Below, one piece after another: positions 1 through 8,873 of a DNA stretch of 58,000 nt. Location: assembly GCF_030272615.1 (NCBI RefSeq), contig NC_081414.1, positions 525,927,137-525,985,136 on the forward strand, read 5' to 3'. The stretch comes from Cryptomeria japonica. Lineage: Eukaryota > Streptophyta > Pinopsida > Cupressales > Cupressaceae. Numbering within the stretch: position 1 is the first letter of the stretch; each line of letters begins with the position of its first letter. The notes beneath the pieces are model-generated. The model made no database searches and was not told the origin of the DNA. It saw only the letters and a program-made list of their open reading frames with translations. A program made the translations under genes and the position numbers.

Positions 1-560
1 TTGGCTAGATATGAAAGTGTGTGCTAATTCAGCAATGAATCGAAAAATCATGTGGGCTAGATAAGAAAGTGTGTGCTAATTGATCCTAGGCTTTTGATCT
101 TTAAACTTAATTCAGGATTAGAACGCAAATATGATCTTGTAAGTGCAAAAGACCTGGCACCTCTTCACATAATTTGCAACCACTTTGTGAAAGCAACATG
201 AAATACGATTTTTTGGGTCTTATAACCTTCTCAATGAGACCTCAAATTTGGGAAAGATCATATTAATCTGATATCAACCATTCGCAGCTTTGTTAGCCAG
301 TGATGTTGTAAAGGAGCTTCATTCTTTAGATAAGATATCCACCGCAACACAAACTTATTAAATTGTTCCAGTTTTGTTGTGATTTTATTTATCATTATTC
401 TTTCTTATTCCATTGGTTGTATCCTTAATGGATAATAGAGACTGATGTGTATTTTCCTGTAACTGGACCCTTGGAGAGTAAAAGACATAAAGGGAATATT
501 CATATATTTGGACAGGCTCAATATTATGAAAGTAAAACAAACATCTAAGTCGAAGAGAAA
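1..560. other. Left-edge sequence with no gene recognised; short direct repeat
   Basis: No coding region is supported. Positions 3-29 and 55-81 are a 27-base direct repeat with one mismatch (core GGCTAGATA, then GAAAGTGTGTGCTAATT), offset 52 bases. The rest is unremarkable. It may be intron of the minus-strand ureidoglycolate-hydrolase-like gene whose first exon is at 3617-3792, but no later exon was recognised here. Confidence 0.4.
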
Positions 561-576
561 AACATGATAAGAATCC
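561..576. repeat. LINE target-site duplication, left copy
   Basis: Sequence aacatgataagaatcc, identical to 2371-2386. Three further A bases to the left could belong to it, but they cannot be told apart from the poly(A) tail at the other end. Confidence 0.9.
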
Positions 577-627
577 TGGCATGTTAACGGGCCTTGCCAG
601 GTTCATCTGGAAGACAAATTGACATAG

Positions 628-1137
628 AGGGCAACATGGATTGTGCCTCAGGAAGGATGGTTTAAAATAAATTTTGATGACTCCTCCAAGGGCAATCCTA
701 GGCCATCAGAGGTTGGGTATGTGGTTAGAGATTGGAAGGGGAATATCGTAGTGATGGGGGCCAAAAGACTTCCTAAAGGAACAAATAACATTGCAGAGGC
801 GCAGGCGGAGTTGTTGGTGATTAATCTTGGTGTGAAGTTGGGGTTATCGAATATACATTTGGAAGGGGACTCCTCTATTATAGTTAATGCAATTAAAACA
901 GGAGAGATACAAGCTTGGCATTTGAAGAAATATATAGTGGCAATAAACCATGCTCTGATGGAAGTAAATGACTTTTAAGTGTCACATGTGCGACGCGAGG
1001 GTAACGAGGTGGCTAACACCTTGTCCAAATGGGCCTTGTCCTTCAATGATGAGAAGGAGGTACGGTGTGAGGATTTTCAAAATCTACTTGCAGATTTTGA
1101 TGAGACATTGCATGCCGAAGTAGGAGTTCAACAATAA
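628..1137 (+). pseudogene. LINE RNase H domain with an internal stop
   Basis: This is the C-terminal RNase H (RVT_3-type) domain of a plant LINE polyprotein, which degrades RNA in RNA-DNA hybrids. Visible motifs are GWFKINFDDSSKGNP (first catalytic Asp), NIAEAQAELL (catalytic Glu), LEGDSSIIV (second Asp), and after the stop HVRREGNEVANTLSKWA, the usual C-terminal His-containing segment. A TAA at 976-978 interrupts the frame, which otherwise runs to a TAA at 1135-1137. The frame enters at a stop at 625-627, so there is no upstream protein: the reverse transcriptase and endonuclease were lost to 5' truncation. No start codon is expected. Confidence 0.85.
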
Positions 1138-1386
1138 TTATTCTTTAATGACTGAAGATGGATGTGAAAAGGGTTCGTGGCTGAGGGCTATAAGGTGGCG
1201 GAGGACACTTATTGATGGTGGTAAGGTGACAGGTGGATGTGTGCAGACAGAATGGAGGCAACATTCACTCTCCAAATGACAAGGCAGCGGGTTGCTTTTC
1301 TGGGGAAGATTTCCTCAAAGAGAATTAAAGGGTTGTTTAAATTTGGTGAGGTGTGATTTCTGCATGCAATTGAAACTCTGTTTGGT

Positions 1387-1896
1387 GTGGATTTCATGTC
1401 TTCTACACACAAGTATTGTGTGAATGCAAACATTGTTGCAATGGTAGCTACTTGGGGTTTGGATTTGGGTGAGAGGGAGGAGGTAGTGAATTGGGTCATG
1501 CATTCATGTTTTGAGGATGACTGGCTTCTAGGGTTACAAACGGTGATGGAATGGGCGATGTCGAGGGTGGGTTTCGACCTTCGAGAAGAGGTTGCAAATG
1601 AGGAGGCAGACAAATTATGGGAGCTCTTTGCCTTTATTCGCTGGCCTATTGGTATCAACAGGAATGCGAGAAGGGCTGAAGCAGCAACTGGTTGGAATGT
1701 TTTGAAGTCTTTTCTCCAAGGAAAAGTGGAGGCGAGGAATGCAGGGAGTGAGGAACAGATGCAGGGGCTGGCGGAGATGAAGAGCCAACTGAAGCTGAAA
1801 AATGTGGCGACTGCATCCAAGACTACAAATGGATTGCAGCGAGGGCAACGGGTGAGGTGCTCATCTCTGTTGTGGGGAGAATTTTGTCAATTTTGA
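1387..1896 (+). CDS. Unrecognised open frame in the LINE 3' region (169 codons)
   Basis: An uninterrupted frame lies downstream of the RNase H domain and before the poly(A) tail. The predicted product is rich in Glu, Ala, Leu and Trp and contains stretches such as DLREEVANEEADKLWELF that could form helices. No family was recognised. It may be a chance frame in a long 3' untranslated region, the remains of a fused or captured segment, or a second coding part of this LINE family. Its length inside a decayed element is the only argument for it. Confidence 0.25.
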   Translation: MDFMSSTHKYCVNANIVAMVATWGLDLGEREEVVNWVMHSCFEDDWLLGLQTVMEWAMSRVGFDLREEVANEEADKLWELFAFIRWPIGINRNARRAEAATGWNVLKSFLQGKVEARNAGSEEQMQGLAEMKSQLKLKNVATASKTTNGLQRGQRVRCSSLLWGEFCQF

Positions 1897-2370
1897 TTAC
1901 CTCTTTGGTTTTTGACGCAGTGGCTTTATCACCAGAACTTTTGTTCTTCTCTGATATCTTTTTTGCTGAAGTGGTGATATAGGTCTGGATGGGGATAAGA
2001 TAATTCTGTTGAATTGAGTGATTGAGTCTTGGTGTGGGTGGCTCAGACCATTTCCATGGTGTAGGATGGGGAAGCTTCGACTTTCAGTTTTGTATAGGGG
2101 TTCTGTTATATGCGGAATTGTATATTTGTATAATGCTGCTGTTTTGCTGTTAGTGTTTGGGGTTCTCTGGTTTGGGGCCACGATGGATCATAGTAGGGTA
2201 TTGAGTTCTTGAATATAGTTTCTGGGTGTTTAAGGATAGGTGAATACTATGCTATATGTTGGGGGGTGCTTTGGGTTGACAGAAAAATGTAATTCAGCAA
2301 AAATTGTTTCCACAATGTACTTTTTTCTCTCAATAATAATAAAATAACTATTACCGACCAAAAAAAAAAA

Positions 2371-2386
2371 AACATGATAAGAATCC
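2371..2386. repeat. LINE target-site duplication, right copy
   Basis: Exact second copy of the 16-base sequence at 561-576, directly after the LINE poly(A) tail. Confidence 0.9.
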
Positions 2387-3432
2387 CTCTTGAAAGTGTC
2401 TCCAGTACACTATTTACATTTATCATGAAAAGGTACCAAGAGTTAAAGAAGAAAGATAATGGTCGCAAAGAAAAGCCATAACAAAACAAATTTAACCTCA
2501 AGAACGGGAAGGTAAACATACCATACAAAAGATAGACAAATTTAAATATTACTAGGAAACATGTTTGATAGAAAAGGAGGAAAATATGGATGGATCAACA
2601 CAACCAACATGTTAAGATCTCAAGAGTAAATTTGGCGGCATTGACTCTTAGAAGATAACATTTCCAAGCCTCCATTCTACCAAGAATGCTAAAGTGCCCA
2701 ATAGATTGCAATATAGCTCACATATTGAAGCTGTGTAAACTATGGACATTTTTAAGAATTGATTCTATCAAGCATCAAGATTGCTAAAAAACCTCATGAA
2801 TTCCAATATAATACATATCGAAGCCCTGCATATCGTGGAAGCCATTGCAAATAGTGCATTAGTGAAAAAAGCAACAAAATGCAATTATTTGAATTGTTTG
2901 CAAGTCACAAAAATTTAAGCTTTCCATCAAACGAACTCGCATTATAATTTAGTGAACTAGGCTTATAATTCCACGGAGGGAGTAACGAATTTTGTCACAA
3001 TCCAGGATCAAAGGCAAGCAAAGTATCACCAACTTTTAAAGTTTTAAACATTAAATACGATATAGACATCACATAAACGCTACTTAATCGTTTGCGAGCA
3101 ACTTGAGAAATTTTGATGAAGTAGAGAGCATCAAATGGCATGCTGATGAGCGATTCACAAATCCAAACGCAAACAAAAGCATTCTTGTACACTTAAAAAC
3201 TTATACTGGCCTTGGATTAACATCATGGCGGTAGAGAGATTTGAGTTACGAAAATAGATCAATAAAAGCCAAACCCAGAGATGGGTCCAAGATAATAGAC
3301 ATGTGAAAAACACTATCACATCTACGAATGGCTTAGAACAATACCTTTATGACCAAAACAATAGAGACTTGCCTCTTAGATTTTTAACAATAGACAAAGA
3401 GTGATGAGTTGCATGAAAATTAATTACAAATC
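2387..3432. other. Spacer, probably intron; nothing recognised
   Basis: AT-rich sequence with no convincing frame. The short minus-strand frames here do not resemble the expected continuation of the ureidoglycolate-hydrolase-like protein. If the exon at 3617-3792 belongs to a working gene, this stretch is intron 1 and the LINE at 577-2370 sits inside that intron. Confidence 0.35.
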
Positions 3433-3616
3433 CTACGAATGTGGACCATTTATACCCACGCTAAAAGACGATGGATAACATAACGTAAAATTTACTGCAA
3501 AATAATGTCGGAAGAGCATCTGCTTCTCTGTGGCACATTCACTTGTCAAATAATTTCTTATATCTACATATTGAGGGCATATATAGATTGAAAGTGTAAA
3601 TAAAGGTATAGAATAC

Positions 3617-3792
3617 CTGGGAATTCCGGCATGCAAGGACAACTGAGCATCATCAGATGAAAAGAGAGTTCCATCGGGGGAAGGACTGGTCACTTGTCCA
3701 AATGCTTTGAAGTTCTCAGGCGTAGCGCTCACTGCCTTTGCCTTTATCACCTTCAACTCTGTGCTTCCCTCCATTTTCATCTCTCGCCGCAT
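3617..3792 (-). CDS. Ureidoglycolate hydrolase-like protein, first exon only
   Basis: The product resembles the N terminus of the plant ureidoglycolate hydrolase/lyase family (cupin-type fold), linked to purine and ureide breakdown. The visible family-like string is ATPENFKAFGQV, followed by SPDG, DDAQLSL and GIPR. After GIPR the minus strand reads CCCAG then GTATTC, a good plant 5' splice site, so the exon ends at 3617 in phase 2 and the frame read beyond it is intron. Methionines at 3792, 3780 and 3774 are all possible starts; the last two sit just before the conserved part. Downstream exons, which should hold the His-rich metal-binding core, were not seen in 1-3610. Large-genome plants often have long introns, so the rest may lie off the left edge; a stranded exon or pseudogene is the alternative. 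Element A begins about 650 bp upstream. Confidence 0.6.
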
Positions 3793-4444
3793 TCAAAGCC
3801 CTAATATAAGCTACAGCGTCCGTCCTCCTATGCTGACGTGTTATTGTATTATTTTTCTTTCATATTTTTAAAGATAATGATGTTAATGCGAAGGTTTTAA
3901 ATTGGTCCATAGAATTGAAAGCCAAAATGTAAACCAAGAGTGAGGCAGTGATGAGTAACTTCTTATAATATTATGGCAAATTAGATTTTTCATTTCAATA
4001 ACAAAAATATAAATAATTTATAGTCAAATTTTTATATGTTAAATGTAGGGTTTACAAAGAAACATTGAAGATTTTAATGTAAGGATTAAGTTTGACTTCA
4101 AGTTTTATTTCTATTAGATATAATTAAAATTGAATTTGTTTTTTTAATAAATATTTTTTAAACATTAATGAGCAAGTGGTTTCTTAATAAAGAGTTTTAT
4201 AGAGTGATTAGTAGATTTTGAGTTTGGTTTTTGCACCTTCAATAACATAAATGAAGTGGATTTATTGAAATCATAATTTGAGATACTATTAGATAATTTT
4301 ATATTAATTGGAATAATAGTTTAAAAGTGTAATCACTATATGAGACAATTAAGATAATGGTAGGCAAAAGAGAAAAATCAACTTAAAATGTTGTCACCCC
4401 ATCGATGAGGATGAGTGTGTGTCGTCCCATCTACCAAGGTACAA
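3793..4444 (-). promoter_or_regulatory. Upstream region of the ureidoglycolate-hydrolase-like exon
   Basis: This AT-rich stretch lies between the host start codon and the left TSD of element A. On the minus strand CTTATATTAGG occurs roughly 12-25 bases before the first ATG, too close for a classical TATA box, so the transcription start is unclear. No other motif is claimed. Distal promoter function would have been displaced when A inserted at 4445. Confidence 0.3.
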
Positions 4445-4449
4445 ATCTT

Positions 4450-5561
4450 TGTTACTGATATATGCTTTGTTGTCATTGATGTCAAACAGTGTGGTCTAGA
4501 TGGGTTTCGGTTCGAACATCAATAGAGTTAGCTGGTGTTGAAGTATTTACAGTTATGTTTTTGGACCGGAGGCCACTATGATTGGCTCTATCGTTTGGAC
4601 GTGGACAAGCTGTGTTGGGAGTTTATCTGATTGATATCAGCTTATTTTTTTATGGCGAGGACAGTTGGAAGGTTGAACTTTGTGGTGCAGGTGTTGCTTG
4701 TTTTGGTCCAGACTTTTGTAATTGTAGAATGATATGATTGGTACATGTGTTATCAGAGTTAGGTGTAACATATATTTCTCAATCTGGTGATTATGTGTGA
4801 AGTATTCTTTTGGTCCGGTGTTGCTTGTTTAGGTCCGACTTATGTTCTATGTGTTTCATATTTTGGTCTGGTGGTATATCGTGGTTCGGATGTGCATACA
4901 CGTTACAATCTTTCTTTTGGCTGACTTGGTGAGGATGTGTTTGATTTTGGATTGGTATATATGTGATGATTTGTTGAAAAGAAAGGATGATATGAGGGTG
5001 CGGAATTCAGCAATAAGTATGTGCAACTTGATGTAAGGATGTTGATGTGATTGTAGTTGCTACATCATAAGGGATTGCAATGCAAAGGTAACAGTTGATA
5101 GAAGAGCAATGATCTAGAGACTTGGAGATCTGAATATTTCGGTAAGATCAAAGATTGTGCTATAATAGAGACTATAATCAGCATAGTGAGATGCCTTTAT
5201 TCATAGAGTTCTTAATCTATAAGTTGTAATTTTGTATCTTGCCCTATTGTAGTTAGCATCGGGTTTGCAAGTCATTATTGTATCTTTCCCCAAGAGCAGT
5301 TAACCTTGATCAGCAAGTCAGATGCAGTGAACTCCCTCTTTTGTAAATCATTTTATATAGTGGACCATTTCTATGAGTTAGCGCTCACCATGGTTTTTCC
5401 CAGTTAGGGTTTTCCATGTATAAACTCTGGTGTTCATGTATGTTTGATATGAATGATCTTATGATGTCTTGATTTAATTGTTGATGAAAGTTTGTTGTCT
5501 GGAATTTTTGTTAATGTTGATTCACCCCCCCCCCCACTCAGCATCCAGTGTGTGTTCAATA
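4450..5561 (+). repeat. Element A 5' LTR (about 1112 bp)
   Basis: Pairs with 16140-17237 over its length. It starts TGTTACTGATATATGC and carries the Sirevirus-like motif TTGTCATTGATGTCAA about 20 bases in. Near the end are the imperfect hairpin ATGG...CCC-AGTTA-GGG...CCAT (5390-5416) and a poly(C) run (5526-5535). The end is set by alignment with the 3' LTR and by the TSD. Confidence 0.85.
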
Positions 5562-5563
5562 AT

Positions 5564-5575
5564 TGGTATCAGAGC
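5564..5575 (+). promoter_or_regulatory. Element A primer-binding site
   Basis: TGGTATCAGAGC, complementary to the 3' end of plant initiator methionine tRNA. It lies two bases after the 5' LTR end, the spacing also seen in elements C and F. Confidence 0.85.
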
Positions 5576-5631
5576 AAGGTTCCTATTGAGTAAGCTTAAC
5601 CACTCGAGGTAGAATCGGAGTCTTGAACATT

Positions 5632-6590
5632 ATGTTTGAAGGAAAGCTTAATGATATGGATGCTTTAGATCAATGTGATTGGGATGACGTTGAAGGAGTT
5701 GTTGATATGGAAGGAGAACTGAGGTCTGCATTGGTTGATCTAGATGAGTGTTGAGACAAATATAAGAAGGCAGTTAAAAATTTTATTTCTTAAGGGGTTT
5801 ATTGGACAAAGGAAAGAAGGTTGTTGACGAATATGAAACAAAGCTTGACGAGAAGACAAGAGAATGTTCGAAGTTAGAAGAAGAAGTAACAAATCTAAAA
5901 AGGGAACTCGAAGATGCTAAAGATCATATTAGTAATGGCTTAAGTCTAAAAGGTGGAAAGGAGATACAGAAATCTATCTTGCAATTTCAGAACAATAAAG
6001 AGTTTGGTGAAAGCTCAAAGATCAATGAAGAAAAGAACAAAGAAATGAAGAATGCTACTAATGATCAAAATAATTTCATGTCTAACTAGAATTTCAAAAA
6101 GTTTGTGATGAACCGAAGACCTCCTCCTACTTCCAGGTATTTATCTTTCAATGAAAATTGTTTTTCATGTAATGTAGTAGGGCAAAAATCAAATGAGTGT
6201 AGATTTTAGATAAGGAGTTATTCTTTCAATAGAAACTACCATTTTTGTAATAATTTTGGGCACAATGCTAGTGAATGTAGAAGCAAAATAAATATGAACA
6301 TAAATTTTTAATCTTTCATTGGATATTGATATGGGCACAAAGTTGTTGAATGCAAGATGAATACAAACTTCAAAAGAAATGAGAACGAGAACTCTATGCA
6401 AGATGGTCCGATATACTATAATTGTAACATTGTTAGGCATATTGCAAAATTTTATAAAAGCAATAAAGGAAAGACTGTTGGTCCAAAAAGTGTAGTGGAC
6501 TCTAAAGGAAAAGGAAAGTCATTGTGGGTAAAGAAATCAGAAGAGAAGACTGAAGGAAGTGTTCAAGTGGTTCGACATCCTCTATGAATG
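5632..6590 (+). pseudogene. Element A gag-like gene (coiled coil plus decayed CCHC knuckles)
   Basis: From the ATG at 5632 an acidic segment reads DMDALDQCDWDDVEG, then a TGA, then a frame change into a clear coiled coil (5802-6089; for example KLEEEVTNLKRELEDAKD). At 6159-6460 come four zinc-knuckle-like units: CFSCNVVGQKSNEC (His replaced by Gln), YHFCNNFGHNASEC (first Cys lost), YWYGHKVVEC (both N-terminal Cys lost) and YNCNIVRHIAKFY (last Cys lost). A coiled coil followed by repeated knuckles is typical of Sirevirus gag C termini. It would coat and package element RNA. Several stops and at least one frameshift make it non-functional. Element C carries a colinear homologue. Confidence 0.75.
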
Positions 6591-6926
6591 CAGTTCCTTC
6601 TTCTGGTAATTGACTCAGATTATAGGGTCTTAGGGGGAGCTTTAATGAAAAATTCTTTCGACCCCCTCTTGGTTTGATGTTGAGTTTCTTCTCAACATGA
6701 CAAATGTGTGTGAAGATTTTATGAAGGTTTTGTGCATATCTTGTGGTCCAAATGTGATTTTTGATGGTTTGACAAACAATGTATCAACTTTTTGAAAACC
6801 TTATCGAGAATTTATTTTTATGATTTTAATCATTTGTGCACTTCTGTTTTGGGAAGCGAAGAAGAGCGAAGGAGCAAGTTCAAGTGAAAGAGTGAGGAAA
6901 AGATTGTAGAGCAATGATTTGGCATA
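6591..6926 (+). other. Element A spacer between gag-like and cargo frames
   Basis: No frame is readable. It contains a purine-rich GGGTCTTAGGGGGAGC (6626-6641) that resembles a polypurine tract but is not next to an LTR. In an ordinary Sirevirus this is where protease would begin; nothing of it is seen. Confidence 0.4.
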
Positions 6927-8344
6927 ATGGCAAAAATTGTAAGTATCAATGATAATTTGAGACCTGAATATGAATTTAAACCTTTTATTTCGTCAAATGT
7001 GGATTTGATTGGAGAATTTTCTAGAATCAATGATCATGTTATTCATAAGTAAAATGTTTGTTAGTACATTCATGTTAATCTAGAAGAGTATGATCATGAG
7101 AAGCTTAGATCTTTCAAGCAGAATTATTTGGTCACTAGTTCACAAAGGTTGAAGAGTGAATTTGACATTCTAGGGCACAAGGGTTTAGATACTTGGAATT
7201 GTTTTCCAATGATTGATATGAAGAGGTTATAATAATTCAAAGAAGGTTCATGTGCATTCATTAGAGTGCATGTGGCTTATAGGATGGTTAAGGAGAGTCC
7301 AAAATATGATCTACGTGAGATTCTACAGAGGCAATTGTTCGATAATATCAAAATGATAAAGAGTGAGATGTATCAATTCCAATTAAAAGTAATTTAGTTG
7401 GATTGGATGATAGTTCGAAATTGTGTAGATGTATCAGAGGTGTTTTGATTTTGAGGAACTAGATTCCTCCTAAAGATATAGATTGGTATGGGAACGACAT
7501 TGTTTTTCTAGTAGACAAAGATAATTGCTTTTTGGAAGTTGTGGTTCCGATATTTTCTTGAGTAACTTCATTACCCTACAAGGTAACTGAACAAGAATGT
7601 ATGGTTTTAGCCAAAAAATTGTTGAAAATGCCAAAAGATCATAATGCAAAAAGGTTTGGAATGAAAGAAGAGATTCTAGGAAGGTCTGAAATGATGGAAC
7701 TAGAGAAAAGAGCAAAGAAATCAAGGAAGCTATCTATAAAGGCTTATGCCTCTAGTTTTAAAACTTAGAAAAGTAGGAAAACGGTTTCGAAAAACTAGAA
7801 GGATATTGTACTAGTGACTATTGACAGAGATGATGAAGAAGAAGAGAAGAAGGTAGTAGAGAAATTTGCTCTGAGTGAGGAAGCAAAAAAGGTGCAAAAA
7901 GATTCTAATGAGGTGACTAATGATGATGAGCTTACAGAAGAGAAGGTGTTTGAAATGATCAGGAAGCCTGATGGAGTGAATGTTATTGGTGATTCATATC
8001 ACAATCATGTGTCTCATGAGCAAGATGTTGTTGAAAAAGCATTTGTGAAATATTTGGCTCAGATTAATTTGGTTTCTACTGATGTTGTTGATTGTCTTCC
8101 AGAGGAGCTTGTGGAGATACTTGTAGAGAGAATGGCTGAAGGCGATGACAATGGTGCTAAGTAAGGATTTAATGAAACAAATTTACAAGAAAAGATGACA
8201 GAAAAATGTAAGAAAGCACATCAGGTGTTGATCCTTAATTTAATGAATTTTAGGAAATCAACGGAGGCGGCTAAAATGATGTATAAATTTTGTTTGAGGT
8301 GGCCTGCTACCACACATAAGTTCAAAGAGAAATTGATTGGATTG
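6927..8344 (+). pseudogene. Element A cargo frame, proximal part (uncharacterised; replaces pol)
   Basis: The ATG at 6927 starts a degenerate frame colinear with element C's cargo. Compare SNVDLIGEFSRINDHVIH here with SANDIIGAFSYVPNNVIH in C, and near the end MMYKFCLRWPAT with GLYKYCLKWLDST. Between lie stretches such as HVAYRMVKESPKYDLREIL, a Lys-rich basic part and an acidic open stretch at 7814-8164 (EEEEKKVVEKFAL). Many stops (TAA, TAG) and frame changes are present. No retroviral enzyme motif (DSG, DDE, YVDD, TEAEY) occurs. It may be a plant retroelement accessory protein or a captured host domain; I could not name a family. Element B splits it at 8344. Confidence 0.6.
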
Positions 8345-8861
8345 TGTTAGAATATTTAATCTTTACTTAGCTTAGGTTTATTTTTATTTAGTTTAGGATA
8401 TTCCTTTGGAATTCCTACATGTAATTTGTCCTCTAGTACATGTGTGAGGACAAGTCATTTCTTTTATTTTCCTTTATTAAGGAATATTAGATTTCCTCCA
8501 TAAGAGGATGTGGACACATGGCACACACATTTTATGAATGGTGGCATTCATAGATTTGGGAGTTACTTTGTAACTCCTCTCCTCATCTCTATTTAAGAGA
8601 TGCCTCCTCTCTCATTTCTTCTTAATGACAATATTGTAAAGAGCTTCTTGCTCTCTCTCTCTCTCTCTCATTTTTAGGCATTGCCTCATTCATAATATCA
8701 CAAGGGGTTTTTCTTTGCTTTTCCCCTTTCAAAAGTTCTTGTGCCTCCTTCTTCACATTTGGGTGATGCTCCAAGGTTTTTGCTTTTCTCATGGTAACAA
8801 TTACTTCATCATAAACTTTCTTGGATTAATTTTCCTTTCCTTGCTCTTTTATTTCCTTTCA
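8345..8861 (+). repeat. Element B 5' LTR
   Basis: Starts TGTTAGAATATTTAATC and ends TTTCCTTTCA. TATTTAAG (8590-8597) is a likely TATA box, and a CT microsatellite follows near 8651-8670. AAGGGG (8702-8707) and CCCCTT (8723-8728) flank two T-rich tracts, the same hairpin layout as in the other Copia LTRs here. Confidence 0.93.
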
Positions 8862-8873
8862 TGGTATCAGAGC
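8862..8873 (+). promoter_or_regulatory. Element B primer-binding site
   Basis: TGGTATCAGAGC (initiator Met tRNA), directly after the LTR end with no spacer. Confidence 0.9.

Larger units (their letters stand above)
577..2370 (+). mobile_element. 5'-truncated LINE (non-LTR retrotransposon) insertion
   Basis: The insert is flanked by an exact 16-base duplication, aacatgataagaatcc, at 561-576 and 2371-2386, and ends in a poly(A) run (2360-2370) directly before the second copy. Inside, from 628, is a plant LINE-type RNase H domain that begins without any upstream reverse transcriptase. This is the usual product of target-primed reverse transcription that stopped early. About 1.2 kb follows the RNase H stop, which is long for a LINE 3' region and holds an open frame of unknown meaning. 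The TSD is still perfect although the RNase H frame carries a stop. Confidence 0.9.

Noticed and set aside
385-606. 73-codon minus-strand frame
   Set aside because: It crosses the LINE insertion boundary at 577, so it cannot be an ancestral gene.
2995-3192. Minus-strand frame considered as exon 2 of the ureidoglycolate-hydrolase-like gene
   Set aside because: No residues resembling the family's second segment, and no matching splice sites seen.
4842-5036. Small frame, with a related one at 16438-16698
   Set aside because: Both are at the same place in the two LTRs of element A and have no coding features.
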